This document shows, piece after piece, positions 43,441 to 53,304 of a stretch of DNA of 64,000 nucleotides. The notes under the pieces were generated by a model. The model was not told the origin of the DNA. It worked only from the letters and a program-made list of their open reading frames with translations, and searched no databases. How positions within the stretch are numbered: position 1 is the first letter of the stretch; each line of letters opens with the position of its first letter. Source of the DNA: Monodelphis domestica (Eukaryota > Chordata > Mammalia > Didelphimorphia > Didelphidae); the NCBI RefSeq assembly GCF_027887165.1, contig NC_077227.1, positions 444,771,895 through 444,835,894 of the forward strand, written 5' to 3'. The position numbers and the translations under genes were made by a program.

Positions 43441-44690
43441 ATTTTTTTAAATATTAAATTAATATTTCAATGAATAGAAATCCACTTTCTCTCTCTCAAA
43501 CATCTCATTTGTCTCCATTAAAAAACATTTTGTAACAAGTATGTATAGTCAAGCAAAGCAATATTCATATTCAGAAAAAATGACTTGGTCTATACCTGGA
43601 GTTCATCACCTTTTTGTCAAGAGGCAGGTAATATGTTTCATCATCTGCTCTCTGCTATTGTGGTTAGCTATTGCATTGATCAGAATTTTTAGGGCTTTCA
43701 AACTTTATTGTTTTTATAATAATAATAATAATATTATTATTATTGGATAAATTGTCCTCCTGGCTCTGCCTATTTTACTACTGATCAGTTCATACAAGTC
43801 TTTAAAGATTCCTACAAAATTGTCCCCTTCATTATTTCTTCTATTAAAATATATTTTGATCTATTTTTAAATAGCTCACAATTACATGATTTAAAAATTA
43901 AAATTCATTAAAAATTTGAGTTCCAAATCATCTCTTTCCCTTCAGCTCCTCACCTACTATGTGAGAAGGTAAGTAATATGACATAAATTAAGTTATATAA
44001 AACATTTCCATGTTACCATGTTGAAAAAGAAAACACACACACACACATACTCACAATAAAAAAAATTAAAAATATGTTACAATCTGCACTCACAGTTCAT
44101 CAATTCCCTCTGTGGAGATGAGCATTTTTCAATACGAGTCCTTTGGATTTGTCTTGGATCATTGTCTTGATCAGAGTAGCTAAGTTGTTTACAGTTGATC
44201 ATCATTGAAATATTGCTGTCAATGTGGAAAATGCTCTCTTGACTCTGCTCACTTCACTTTTTTCATATGTCTTTTCAGATTTTTTTGAAACTATCTTGCT
44301 CATTTCTTATAGCACAATAGTATTTCATCACAATCACATACCACAATTTGTTCAGTCATTTCCCAATGCCCCCTCAATTCAGGTATCTCATTTTTAATTT
44401 GAATGTTGCTTTAATTAACATTTCTCTAAACTGTAGCAATTTAGAATCTTTTCTCAGTTGACTAGATAGCTTTGGTTTTATCTTCTGAAAACTGCATGTT
44501 TATATCCTTTGACCACTTGTCAACTGGAGAATGGCTCACATTTTTATAAATTGGCTCAGTTCTCTATATTTAAAAATTTCATTATTTCTTAGAAAACATT
44601 TACATGTGATAATTTGTTTATCCATTCCCCAAATGACAGGCATACAGTTTCCAGTTTTTTTGCCACCACAAAAAGAGCTGCCAAAATTTC
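43441..44690 (-). mobile_element. Older L1, split by a younger L1
   Basis: Left part 43441-43840 ('attgtcctcctggctctgcc', 'gatcagttcatacaagtctt'). Right part 44578-44690 ('gtttatccattccccaaatg', 'tttttgccaccacaaaaaga'). A (TAA/ATT)n run lies at 43717-43745. Confidence 0.8.
43841..44577 (-). mobile_element. Younger L1 nested in L1, 13-bp duplication
   Basis: The duplication ttcattatttctt lies at 43828-43840 and 44578-44590. Contains 'cctttggatttgtcttggat', 'accacaatttgttcagtcat' and 'tcctttgaccacttgtcaac', i.e. the 3' end and part of ORF2 in antisense. Confidence 0.9.
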
Positions 44691-44782
44691 CAAGAGGACC
44701 TTCTAAGCAATTATGGCTTATACTGATTTATATCTTTCTTTAAATTTTGTAACATTCGTAACATAGTTAGGCATTTATTTAA

Positions 44783-44880
44783 ATGATGATGATGATGGTA
44801 GTGGTGGTAATGGCAATATGGTGATGGTGATGATGATAGTGATGGGATGGTGATGGTGATGACAGTGGTGATACTGATTA
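44783..44880. repeat. (GATGGT/GATGAT)n tract
   Basis: Imperfect trinucleotide/hexanucleotide repeat. It underlies the H/S/Y-rich minus frame in this spot. Confidence 0.9.
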
Positions 44881-44881
44881 G

Positions 44882-45108
44882 TGAGTGGAGAGCCAACCTC
44901 AGAACCTGGAAGATCTAGGTTCAAGTCTCATCTCTGATACCTATTGTTCTGGTTGCCCTGGGTAAGTCATCTAACCTCTCAGAGTTCTAAGCTACTCCCT
45001 AACATAAGAAGTTACAGACAAATATCTGCCCTGAATCAGCAGAGGGAACTACTTCTACCTCCCAAAATTCTCTATCTCAATGAAATAATAGTTCAGTTCA
45101 AACAATAC
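44882..45108 (+). mobile_element. tRNA-headed SINE, third type
   Basis: Contains 'aagatctaggttcaagtctc', 'gccctgggtaagtcatctaa', 'ccctgaatcagcagagggaa' and 'tatctcaatgaaataatagt'. Distinct 3' unit from SINE-A and SINE-B. Confidence 0.65.
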
Positions 45109-45127
45109 TGATTTTATGCAACAAATA

Positions 45128-45364
45128 AAGGTTGCTAGGTGGCACAAGGGATAGAGTGCTGGGCTTGGGGTCAGGAAGACCAGATTTCACATCTGGCCTC
45201 AAATGTTTCCTAGTTATGTGACCCTGGGCAATTTACTTAACCCTATTTACCTCAATTTCCTCACAAGTAGAATGAGCTGGAGAAGGAAATGACAAATCAT
45301 TCCAGTACCCTTGCCAAGAAAACCCTAAATGAGGTCATAAAGAGTTGGACATGGCTAAACAATA
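45128..45364 (+). mobile_element. SINE-B, full length
   Basis: Contains 'ttgctaggtggcacaaggga', 'gagctggagaaggaaatgac' and 'ggtcataaagagttggacat'. Confidence 0.93.
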
Positions 45365-45429
45365 TATAATACAATTAATGTAATATAATAATACCTTTTC
45401 TTACTGATGCATTTCAAATTGCATTCACA

Positions 45430-45740
45430 AACTAAATGAAAAAGGCATTAAAGATCTTCTACTCTAACTCCTTCATTTTATAGGTGAAAAACCTGTGGCC
45501 TAAAAGAGAAATGACTTACCCATGATAACACATGCAGTAAGGAGTAGAGCCATAAGATCATAGATTTAGAGCTGAAGGAGAACTTAGAGGTCAATGAGTC
45601 TAACCCTTCCATTTTACAAATGAGAAAATTAATGCTCATATAGGTTAAAGGACTTGCCCAAGATAACACAATAACATCCAAGTTTCAAACTCAGGTCTTA
45701 TGACTCCAAATCCAGTTTATTTTCTACAACACTCTCATCT
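45430..45740 (+). mobile_element. Two adjacent MIR-like CORE-SINEs
   Basis: 45430-45550 ('ccttcattttataggtgaaa') and 45551-45740 ('gatcatagatttagagctga', 'ggacttgcccaagataacac'). Confidence 0.7.
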
Positions 45741-46084
45741 CATTGTATCTGTTTCATAATGATCTCTATATCAATCTTTCTAAGTAAGTATCTATTATTA
45801 TGTGCTTTGTAAATGGTTGTTGAATTGTCTCCTTCAATGCAATTCATTGCAATACATATTTATAAAGTGGTTTCTACATGTAGAATAATGTGGTAGCAAA
45901 ATATGATATACAACAGTTTCTGAAAAAAATAAAAATAAGTATCACACAGAGGGAAACTGGGAACGCACATATTTAGTATGATCAGGCTGTAAGATATGTA
46001 CCATGAGAAACTTTGAAGAAGAAAAGGAGTATAAGATGTCATTAAGGAATTATATACAATAGGAGGAGAAGATGAGTTAAATCA
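45741..46084. other. Unassigned
   Basis: No feature supported. Confidence 0.35.
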
Positions 46085-47160
46085 TGTGGTCATTCAGTCA
46101 GTTGAGATGCACTTACTAATTACTAACTACATGCCAGGCACTGTGCTAACTCTTGATAATACAAATACAAGTAAACCAGTCGCTTCCATCCAAAAGCATA
46201 CATTCTCAGAAGGGAAGTCACATATAAATAACTAGATCCATCTAAGGAATATACCTAGTAGATGGAAGATAATCATAGAGGAAGGCACTAGCAGTTGGGA
46301 TGTGTAGAAGAAGCCTCCTAAAGAAGGTGGGACTAGAGCTGAGTCAGAAAAACCAAGAGGTACAGGTGAGAAGACAGAGTATTCCAGGAATGAGAGAGCC
46401 AGTGCAAAGGTATGGAGATGGGAAACAGAGATCTGTGTTTGAGAAACAGCAAGCAGGACATCACTAGATGTCACAAGATCTCTAGATCTATCACTATATC
46501 TATCACTAGATCACAAGAATCTGTGGATGGAAGAAAGACACATGGAAACCAGAAAGGTAGGGAGGGGGCAATCTGTGCAGTTTTAAGTACCAAATAGAGC
46601 AGCGGTTCTCGACCTCTCAATTTGTAGCAATGAGAACACATAATGCATATCAGGTATTTACATTCTGAATCATAACTGTAGCAAAATTACAGTTTTGAAG
46701 TTTTGGTTTGGGGTCACTGCAACATGAGGAATTGTATTGCGGGGTCACGGCATTAGAAAGGTTGAGAACCACTGAAATAGAGGAACATATGTTTTATTCT
46801 GGGGGTAATAGGGAGCTACTGAAGCTCTTTGAGCCTTGGGATCACTTGATTAGAATAGCCAAGTAGATGAATTCAAGTGGTGAGAGACTTGAGGCAGGAA
46901 CACTAGTTAGAATGCTATTGCAATTGTCTAGGAAAGAGGTATTGCGCTCCTGTACTAGAGTGAATGGAAAGAAAGGTGAGAGAAGGGAAGGCAAAAGAGA
47001 TCTTGTGAATGTAGAAGACAGAAATTTTGGCACTGGATTGTACATGTAATGAAATTCAGAGTGAAGAGTCAAAGATAATCCCAAATATGTGATCTGGAAG
47101 GATGGTGGTTCCTTAGAGAGTATGAAGGAATGATATGACAAGAAGAGAAGATGCACTGGT
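46085..47160 (-). mobile_element. L2 LINE fragment, interrupted by a hAT element
   Basis: L2 3' end at left ('ctacatgccaggcactgtgc'). ORF2 remnant at right, where the minus frame 46842-47156 reads 'DNCNSILTSVPASSLSPLEF', the L2 ORF2 C-terminal motif. Local TCTATCACTA repeats lie at about 46479-46516. Confidence 0.85.
46600..46774 (-). mobile_element. Non-autonomous hAT element with perfect 8-bp duplication
   Basis: The duplication aaatagag lies at 46592-46599 and 46775-46782. Terminal repeats are cagcggttctcgacctctc and, inverted, cagtggttctcaacctttc. The 175-bp body 'tttggggtcactgcaacatg' and 'gcggggtcacggcattagaa' matches a hAT-Charlie-type family widespread in mammals. Confidence 0.93.
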
Positions 47161-47590
47161 CACACAGTCAATCAGATAATTAGCCTGTCACTCCACTCTC
47201 TCTTACCAATACTGTTTTCCTTTGGGTTTAGAGCTTTTTGATTTAAAATGTGTTGTCAGTTGGTCTGGACTACTGGATTCATCATTTCAGAGAGTGAAAT
47301 ACTGACTTCCCTATCTCCTTTCTTAATTTCCCTTTGCTTTCATTTTCAAAGCTAGCAGATCCTACATACTTTTTTTTTCTAGCAACTAGATCATAAGTTC
47401 CTTGAGGACAGGGACTCTGAATACTCACAGCTTTTTGTCTACCCAAGTACCTAACTCAGCTGTCTACACCCAGTCTAGATTTAAACAATACATTAAAGAA
47501 CTTAAGAATCAAACCTGGAACCCAGGCCACCTGACTCACAGTGCTCTTACTACTGCCCAATGTAAGAGAGATTTAAGATGGGTGACTGGG
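47161..47590. other. Mostly unassigned; L2 3' piece at 47370-47470
   Basis: 'tcataagttccttgaggaca' followed by 'gggactctgaat' marks an L2 3' piece. A MIR-like scrap lies at 47485-47560. No gene. Confidence 0.5.
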
Positions 47591-47594
47591 AATT

Positions 47595-47800
47595 TTGTTT
47601 GACCCAGTTGGGCAAATGCTCTCTCAGTGGTAGAGAGCAAAAATGGCTGCTCTCTGCCTTAGGCCAGTATATATTCAATCTGACTGCTTTCCAAAGTAAT
47701 AAGGTTTATTGTAAAGTTGTAAATTGGAGATGGGGTTAGGAACTTGGGTTGAAAGGTTTCCCTATGACTAATAAAGCTATCTTATTACCCACCAGTCTGA
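47595..47800 (+). mobile_element. Possible LTR fragment
   Basis: A TATA-like 'agtatatattc' and a later 'aataaagctatctta' are spaced as in an LTR U3-R. It starts near a tg. No second end or duplication was found, because the SINE-A copy abuts it. Confidence 0.3.
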
Positions 47801-47802
47801 TT

Positions 47803-47995
47803 TTGCTTTCTGTCTTAGAATCAGTAGTGTGAATTGGCTCCAAAGCAGAAGAGTGCTAAGGGGGAAATAATTGGAATTAAATTACTTGCCCAGGGACACA
47901 CAGCCAGGAAGTATCTGAGGTCATATTTGAACTCAGGACATTCTGTCTCTAGGTCTTTCTCTCAATCCCCTGAGCCACCCAGTTGCCCCCTCTCC
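47803..47995 (-). mobile_element. SINE-A, full length
   Basis: Contains 'gctttctgtcttagaatcag', 'cttgcccagggacacacagc' and 'ctgagccacccagttgcccc'. Confidence 0.9.
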
Positions 47996-48054
47996 AAATT
48001 TTTCATAAAAATAAACTAATTAAATAGCAGAGAACTAAGGACAGTTCAGTGGGA

Positions 48055-49520
48055 CATTATAATCCAAACTGATATTGACTCACTTAGGGATGATCATTTG
48101 ACCAGCTCAAATCCACCCAAGTCTATTCCATTCTCTTACTTTGACCTTTAGAATAGCATGAGAGATTTTGTCAAGTACTTTACTGAAATACTGATGAACT
48201 TACTTATAATGTTCCCTTTAGGATCATAGATTTAGAACTGGAAGGGCCCTTAGAGGTCACCTGCATTCTTTCCAGTGTACCAGAAAAGGGGAAGTTAATT
48301 GAGACTCAGGGAGGGGAAATGGTTGTGGCTTGCCCAAAGTCACCAAGTTCATAAGTGACAAAGCTAGGGTTCAATCTTGGGTCTCATGACTCCAAAGTAA
48401 GCACATCTCTCACTGTACCATATTGTAGATAAAGTTGCAGCATTATCAATAGAGAAATTTGCTAGCCTTCTGTAGCATGTTCTGATGAAGTCATGATATC
48501 TCTGGTATTCCCTGAGTCCTATTTTTAGGTAGCCATTCAACATCCCTTTAATAATAGGTTCTAGAAATTTGCTAGAAATTGAAGTCAAGTTCACTGGCTT
48601 ATGGTTTGCAAAGTCAATTCTTCTCTCTCTCTCTTTTAAAATTGGAACATTTGTCCTTATCCCATTCAGTAGCATCTCTCATTCTCCAGCCTTCAAAGAA
48701 CACATCTCTGACATTCTCTCATCCTCCAGAGATAGTACATCTGATTCTAGTGACTTGAATTCAATAGGGACAGCTAAATGATATTTTATTAACTCCTGAT
48801 GAAGTGAAATTCAATATTCCGTAAGTCATTTGTTATTCCAAGAATATTCTTGGAACAGAAAACAAAAGGAAAATTATAATTGAACAATTCTGCCATTGCT
48901 CCATCTCTGATCATCACCATTCCATCCATTCCAAGCAGAGCTCCTATCCCTTCTCTGATCCTCCCTCTTTCCCCATGTAACTAACAAGCAAAAACAAATT
49001 TTGGGGTGCTCTTAACAGTCCCCACCACTCTCTGCTCATTCTGTATCTTAGCAATTTTCATATTATTCTTATGGGACCATGCCTTTGTACTCATCTTCCT
49101 TTACGTGTCTTTGCTTCCATTCTCTACACATATCTTTTATAAATATAAGTTGCTCAATGAATTCTTGCAGGAAAGAGCCACATCTATCTCTTTTGAGAAC
49201 TCACCTTTCCTCTCTCTTCTTTAGAATTGTTCCTGTTGTGTCTTCAGAATTAGCAATTTCATTCTGAAGAACTTCCTAACCCTCTTGGGCTGATAATTCC
49301 TAGAAAGTTTTATTCCACAGGATCCTGCCTTTCATTTCACTCAAACCTTTAAAACTTCTTTCTCAAAATGAGGTTTCATGGTAAATTATACTGGTCACTA
49401 TTTTTCCTATTTATCATAGATTCTTAGATAGAGAGTGCTCTTCCTCCAAAAGTTTCCCTCCTACCTATTTCCGGAACAAGTTCTCCTCTGGCCAGAATTG
49501 TGACCCTAAAGAATAGCTAC
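48055..49520 (-). mobile_element. Long CR1/L3 LINE ORF2 fragment, split by a MIR-like SINE
   Basis: Antisense CR1 landmarks in order: 'gcatgagagattttgtcaag', 'catccctttaataatagg', 'attgaagtcaagttcactgg', 'tgacttgaattcaataggga', 'ccaagcagagctcctatccc'. About 1.4 kb of ORF2 in total. The frame is broken throughout, e.g. only 103 codons open at 48364-48675. Confidence 0.8.
48215..48425 (+). mobile_element. MIR-like CORE-SINE nested in CR1
   Basis: Contains 'aggatcatagatttagaact', 'gcttgcccaaagtcaccaag' and 'tcatgactccaaagtaagca'. Confidence 0.75.
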
Positions 49521-49694
49521 CTTGGACCCATTCTCTACCTTTCAAATAATAACATTGTTTTTTGTCAGGTAAAATGTATTTGTTACTCTGCTTTCAATGG
49601 AGAAGACTGATTCATATTGATAATGTAGTTATGTTGCTTGAGTCAGTCAATTAATAAGCATTTATTAGTGCTTATTATGTGCCAGAAACTATGC

Positions 49695-50049
49695 CTATGA
49701 TGGCAGACCCATGGCACACATGCCAAAGATGGTATGCAAAGACCTCTCTGTGAGCACATGAGCTTTCACCTGTTAGAGTTAGTTACTAGAAAGGCAATGA
49801 GACTCAGGCAGAGCTGCTCCCTTCCCCCTTCCATCATGCCTCCCTGCCCCTCTGCCCAGGAGCCCAGTGGAAGTCCTTACTCCATCTCCTGAGTGGAGTA
49901 CCTGGGCTATTCCCATCCTCTTACCCACTCCTGTCTGGGGTAAGGGTGGTGGGTGGATCACTCAGTTTCAGGGGGTGGGGGGACAACACTCAGTCTGGGG
50001 GGGCACAGCACATGGTGTCTAAAAGGTTCTAAAAGATTTGCCTTCACTG
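49695..50049 (+). mobile_element. Non-autonomous hAT element nested in L2
   Basis: Approximate 8-bp flanks aactatgc (49687-49694) and tactattc (50050-50057), 6 of 8 alike. Ends are ctatgatggcagaccc and, inverted, cagtgaaggcaaatc. The body 'ggcacacatgccaaagatgg' is typical of this family. About 355 bp, non-coding. Confidence 0.75.
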
Positions 50050-50220
50050 TACTATTCTAAGAGCTGGAGATACAAATTCAGGCAAAAATAGACCTTGACT
50101 TCAAGAAGCTCACATTCTAATGGGAGGGACAACATGAAAACAATTATATGGGATTTATCCAGTGTAATTTGGAGTTCATGTCATAACACTAGCATTAAGG
50201 AGAATTGGGAAAGGTTTCTT

Positions 50221-51178
50221 TTTTCTTAATTTTTAAACATTATTTTATTTGGTAATTTCCAAACATTATTCATTGGAGACAAAGATCATTTTCTTTTCCT
50301 CCCCCCCCCACCTCTCCCATAGTCGACGCACGATTCCACTGGGTATCACATGTGTTCTTGATTCGAACCCATTTCCATGTTGTTGGTATTTGCATTAGAG
50401 TGTTCATTTAGAGTCTCTCCTCAGACATGTTCCCTCAACCCCTGTAGTCAAGCAGTTGCTTTTCGTCAGTGTTTTTACTCCCACAGTTTGTCTTCTGCTT
50501 CTGGATAGTGTTTTTTCTCCTAGATTCCTGCAGATTGTTCAGGGACATTGCATTGACACTAATGGAGAATTCCATTATGTTCAATTATACCACAGTGTAT
50601 TAGTTTGTGTACAGAGACTGTTTTCCTGGTTCTGCTCCTCTCACTTTGCATCACTTCCTGGAGGTTGTTCCAGTCTCCATGGAATTCCTCCACTTTATTA
50701 TTCCTTTTAGCACAATAGTATCCCATCACCAACATATACCACAATTTGTTCAGCCATTCTCTAACTGAAGGGCATCCCCTCGTTTTCCAATTTTTGGCCA
50801 ACACAAAGAGTGCAGCTATGAATATTCCTGTACAAGTCTTTTTCCTTATTATCTCTTTGGGGTACAAACCCAGCAGTGCTATGGCTGGATCAAAGGGCAG
50901 ACAGTCTTTTAGTGCCCTTTAGGCATAGTTCCAAATTGCCCTCCAGAATGGTTGGAGCAGTTCACAACTCCACCAGCAATGCATTAATGTCCCTACTTTG
51001 CCACATCCCCTCCAGCATTCATTACTTTCCTTTGCTGTCTGTTAGCCAATCTGCTAGGTGTGAGGTGATACCTCAGAGTTGTTTTGATTTGCATCTCTCT
51101 GATTATAAGAGATTTAGAACACTTTTTCATGTGCTTATTAATAGTTTTGATTTCTTTATCTGAAAACTGCCTATTCAT
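50221..51178 (-). mobile_element. 5'-truncated L1 with ORF2 C-terminus, nested in L2
   Basis: Flanks aaaggtttctt / aaaggcttctt (one mismatch) mark the target duplication. The minus frame 50559-50867 is the L1 ORF2 C-terminal domain ('AKNWKTRGCPSVREWLNKLW', 'GDWNNLQEVMQSERSRTRK'). It then runs through the 3' UTR ('cacgattccactgggtatca') to the tail. It is the best preserved L1 coding piece here, with about 100 codons intact, but it is 5'-truncated and dead. Confidence 0.93.
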
Positions 51179-52059
51179 GAAAGGCTTCTTACAGAAGGTA
51201 AAATTTTAGCTGAGACTTGAAGGAAGCCAGAGAAGCTAGGAAATGCACAAGAAAATTCTAGGCATGGGAGGCATTCAATGAAAATGCCTGAGATAAGAGA
51301 TGGTAGAGTCCTGTTCAAGGAACTTTATAGAGGTCAATGTTACTAGGTTGAAAAGTACATGGAGGGATTTAAGTGCAACAATCCTGGAAAGGTAGGAAGG
51401 GGCCAAATTATGAAGGATTTTAAAAGCCAAACAGAAGATTTTTATATTTGATCCTGGAGGTAATAGGGAGCCATTGGAGTTTACTGAGTGGGAACCAGGG
51501 AAAGGTCATATACATGGCCCCACCAAAATTCAGGAAAGATCATATTGATAGCTGAGTGAAACAAGGACTGGAATGGGTAGAGACTGGAGGTAGAGAGACC
51601 CACCAAGAGACTCACACTGAGCCTCACTAATTCACTTCCATTTCTCACCTGAATTAATGTCTAATCATACCTTTGCCATTCTAACCCTATGTAGCTTTAA
51701 AAAACACTCAACTGTAGGCTCTTTTTATTTGTATATAGGACCTTATGTTTAGCAATTCCTATTAGATTCTATCCTAACAGATTCAACCTATCAATCAATC
51801 AATAAGCTGGGCACATCATTTTAGCTTATCAAGACATTTTCAGATCCTGATGTTCTCATACCACAGTAACTCTCCTCAACTGTCTCTCACTGGAAATAAA
51901 TACCTGGATTCTGCCCCAGGTCCCTGGGCTCTGAAAGGCAAGAGTTCCCCTTATTTGTGCTGGACTGACATCTAAATGTCTTCTCAGCTATTCCAGATCA
52001 GATTGCCTTTGTTCTAGCTATTCTTCCTCTATCCTTCACCCTGGAAATACTTGGACATA

Positions 52060-52275
52060 TTCCTGGGTTCCTGAGCCCCATAAGTGAACTTTTATCCTAT
52101 CTTTCCTGGAACCAGTTGCCTATGTTAACTCCCTTTCTAGCTCCCTTTTATGTGTTATTTCCTCCCATTAGAATGTAATCTCCTTAAGAGCAAAGTGTAT
52201 TTGCTTGCCTTCTATTTGTATTTCTAGGATTTAGCACAATGCCTGGTGCTTAATAGATGCTTCATTCATTCCTTG
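52060..52275 (+). mobile_element. L2 3' end
   Basis: Contains 'agaatgtaatctccttaaga', then 'gcacaatgcctggtgcttaa'. Confidence 0.88.
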
Positions 52276-52284
52276 ATATTTGTT

Positions 52285-52460
52285 AGAAGACCAGAAAGGG
52301 CATCAGCTTTGGAGTCAGAAGGTTTGAATTCAGATTTTTGTAACTTTAGATAACTCTCAAATATTCATGAGCCTCAGTTTCCCCATTTGTAAAATGAAAA
52401 AGCTGGATTAAATGACTCCTAGGCTCTTCTAGCTCTAAACTGAAGATTCTATGACCTGAA
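52285..52460 (+). mobile_element. MIR-like SINE
   Basis: Contains 'gcctcagtttccccatttgt' and 'ggctcttctagctctaaact'. Confidence 0.75.
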
Positions 52461-52599
52461 AACCTGATAAGCCTACCTTTCATGACTTCATTCAAGTCAC
52501 TGACAAAAAAAAAATACCTAGAAAAGAGTTGAGGAGAGACCTCTGAATTATTCCACTGGAGGACTTTCTCTGGACTTCATTTCTCACTTCTATAAAATA

Positions 52600-53145
52600 A
52601 TATATGTTAGAATCAACACTAATTAAGTTGCCTCTGTGTGTAAAGATGCTGCTGGGGTCTTACTTTCTTCTTACCTCCAAATCTGGAAGGAAGAGCTCTT
52701 TATGTTGTCCTCTGCAGCACTTGGCTGGGAGTCAACCTGTGGTGGCCCAGGCTATTTGTTGCTAGTGACAGCCTCTTTAAAAGGAAAACCCCTCTGTCCC
52801 CAGGCTGTGGTCAGCAGGTTACTGCCAAAGCCAACTGCTGAGTACTTTGCTAGCATAATTGAAGCAAACGACCTTGTTAGAAGAATGAGCAAAATAACAG
52901 AGTTCTCTGTAATGGGGTTTTTGTTATCTCTGTCCTTGTAACTCTCTGGCTTCTACTGTTGCCTGCCATTAGCTTATACATGTTTGCCATTGTAATTATA
53001 ATTGGTCTCTGGATGTTTCCTGACTATTTTAACTCATTACCTTGAATTTCTCAATTAGGTTTTCATTGTTCTCTGCTAAAAGGGATTTTGCCTCTTTGTT
53101 TGCTGGCTATCAGGAATTTTTCCTATTTCTTACTGGTTTGGGAAG
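52600..53145. other. Repeat-free stretch; candidate conserved element
   Basis: Contains a 101-codon + frame (52636-52941) ending 'MGFLLSLSL' with no family features. The texture ('ggtggcccaggctatttgtt', 'gctagcataattgaagcaaa') is that of unique DNA. A non-coding conserved element is more likely than an exon. Confidence 0.35.
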
Positions 53146-53149
53146 CCAT

Positions 53150-53300
53150 TCCTTCATCATCAGTGAAATGAGGATGTTTAATCTAGAGGAGGGTAAATGC
53201 AGGGACTAGGAAACAAGCTTGAGAGATGACCTCAAGTATTAATGGTTATCACAAGAGGAGCTAACAAGTTGATGAAACAGGAAAGAAGACTTTGTGACTT
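53150..53300 (+). mobile_element. CR1/L3 3' region fragment
   Basis: 'gtttaatctagaggagggta', then 'gagagatgacctcaagtatt', resembles the CR1 3' ORF2/UTR ('gatagctgtcttcaagtat'). Confidence 0.55.
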
Positions 53301-53304
53301 TCTT

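Larger units (their letters stand above)
49645..51620 (-). mobile_element. L2 LINE broken by a hAT element and an L1
   Basis: Pieces: 49645-49694 ('taagcatttattagtgctta'), 50050-50220 ('ttcaagaagctcacattcta') and 51179-51620 ('gctgagacttgaaggaagcc', 'tttatatttgatcctggagg'). They are collinear with the L2 3' half. Confidence 0.85.
51640..52580 (-). mobile_element. CR1/L3 fragments separated by L2 and MIR
   Basis: Left block 51640-51880 ('tataggaccttatgtttagc', 'tagcttatcaagacattttc'). Right block 52465-52580 ('tcattcaagtcactgacaaa', 'gagacctctgaattattcca'). Both fit one antisense CR1. Confidence 0.65.

Noticed and set aside
47595-47800. Host promoter (TATA plus later poly(A) signal)
   Set aside because: Spacing and order fit an LTR fragment better, and no exon follows.
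50559-50867. 102-codon minus frame with good protein texture
   Set aside because: It is the C-terminus of L1 ORF2, not a host gene.
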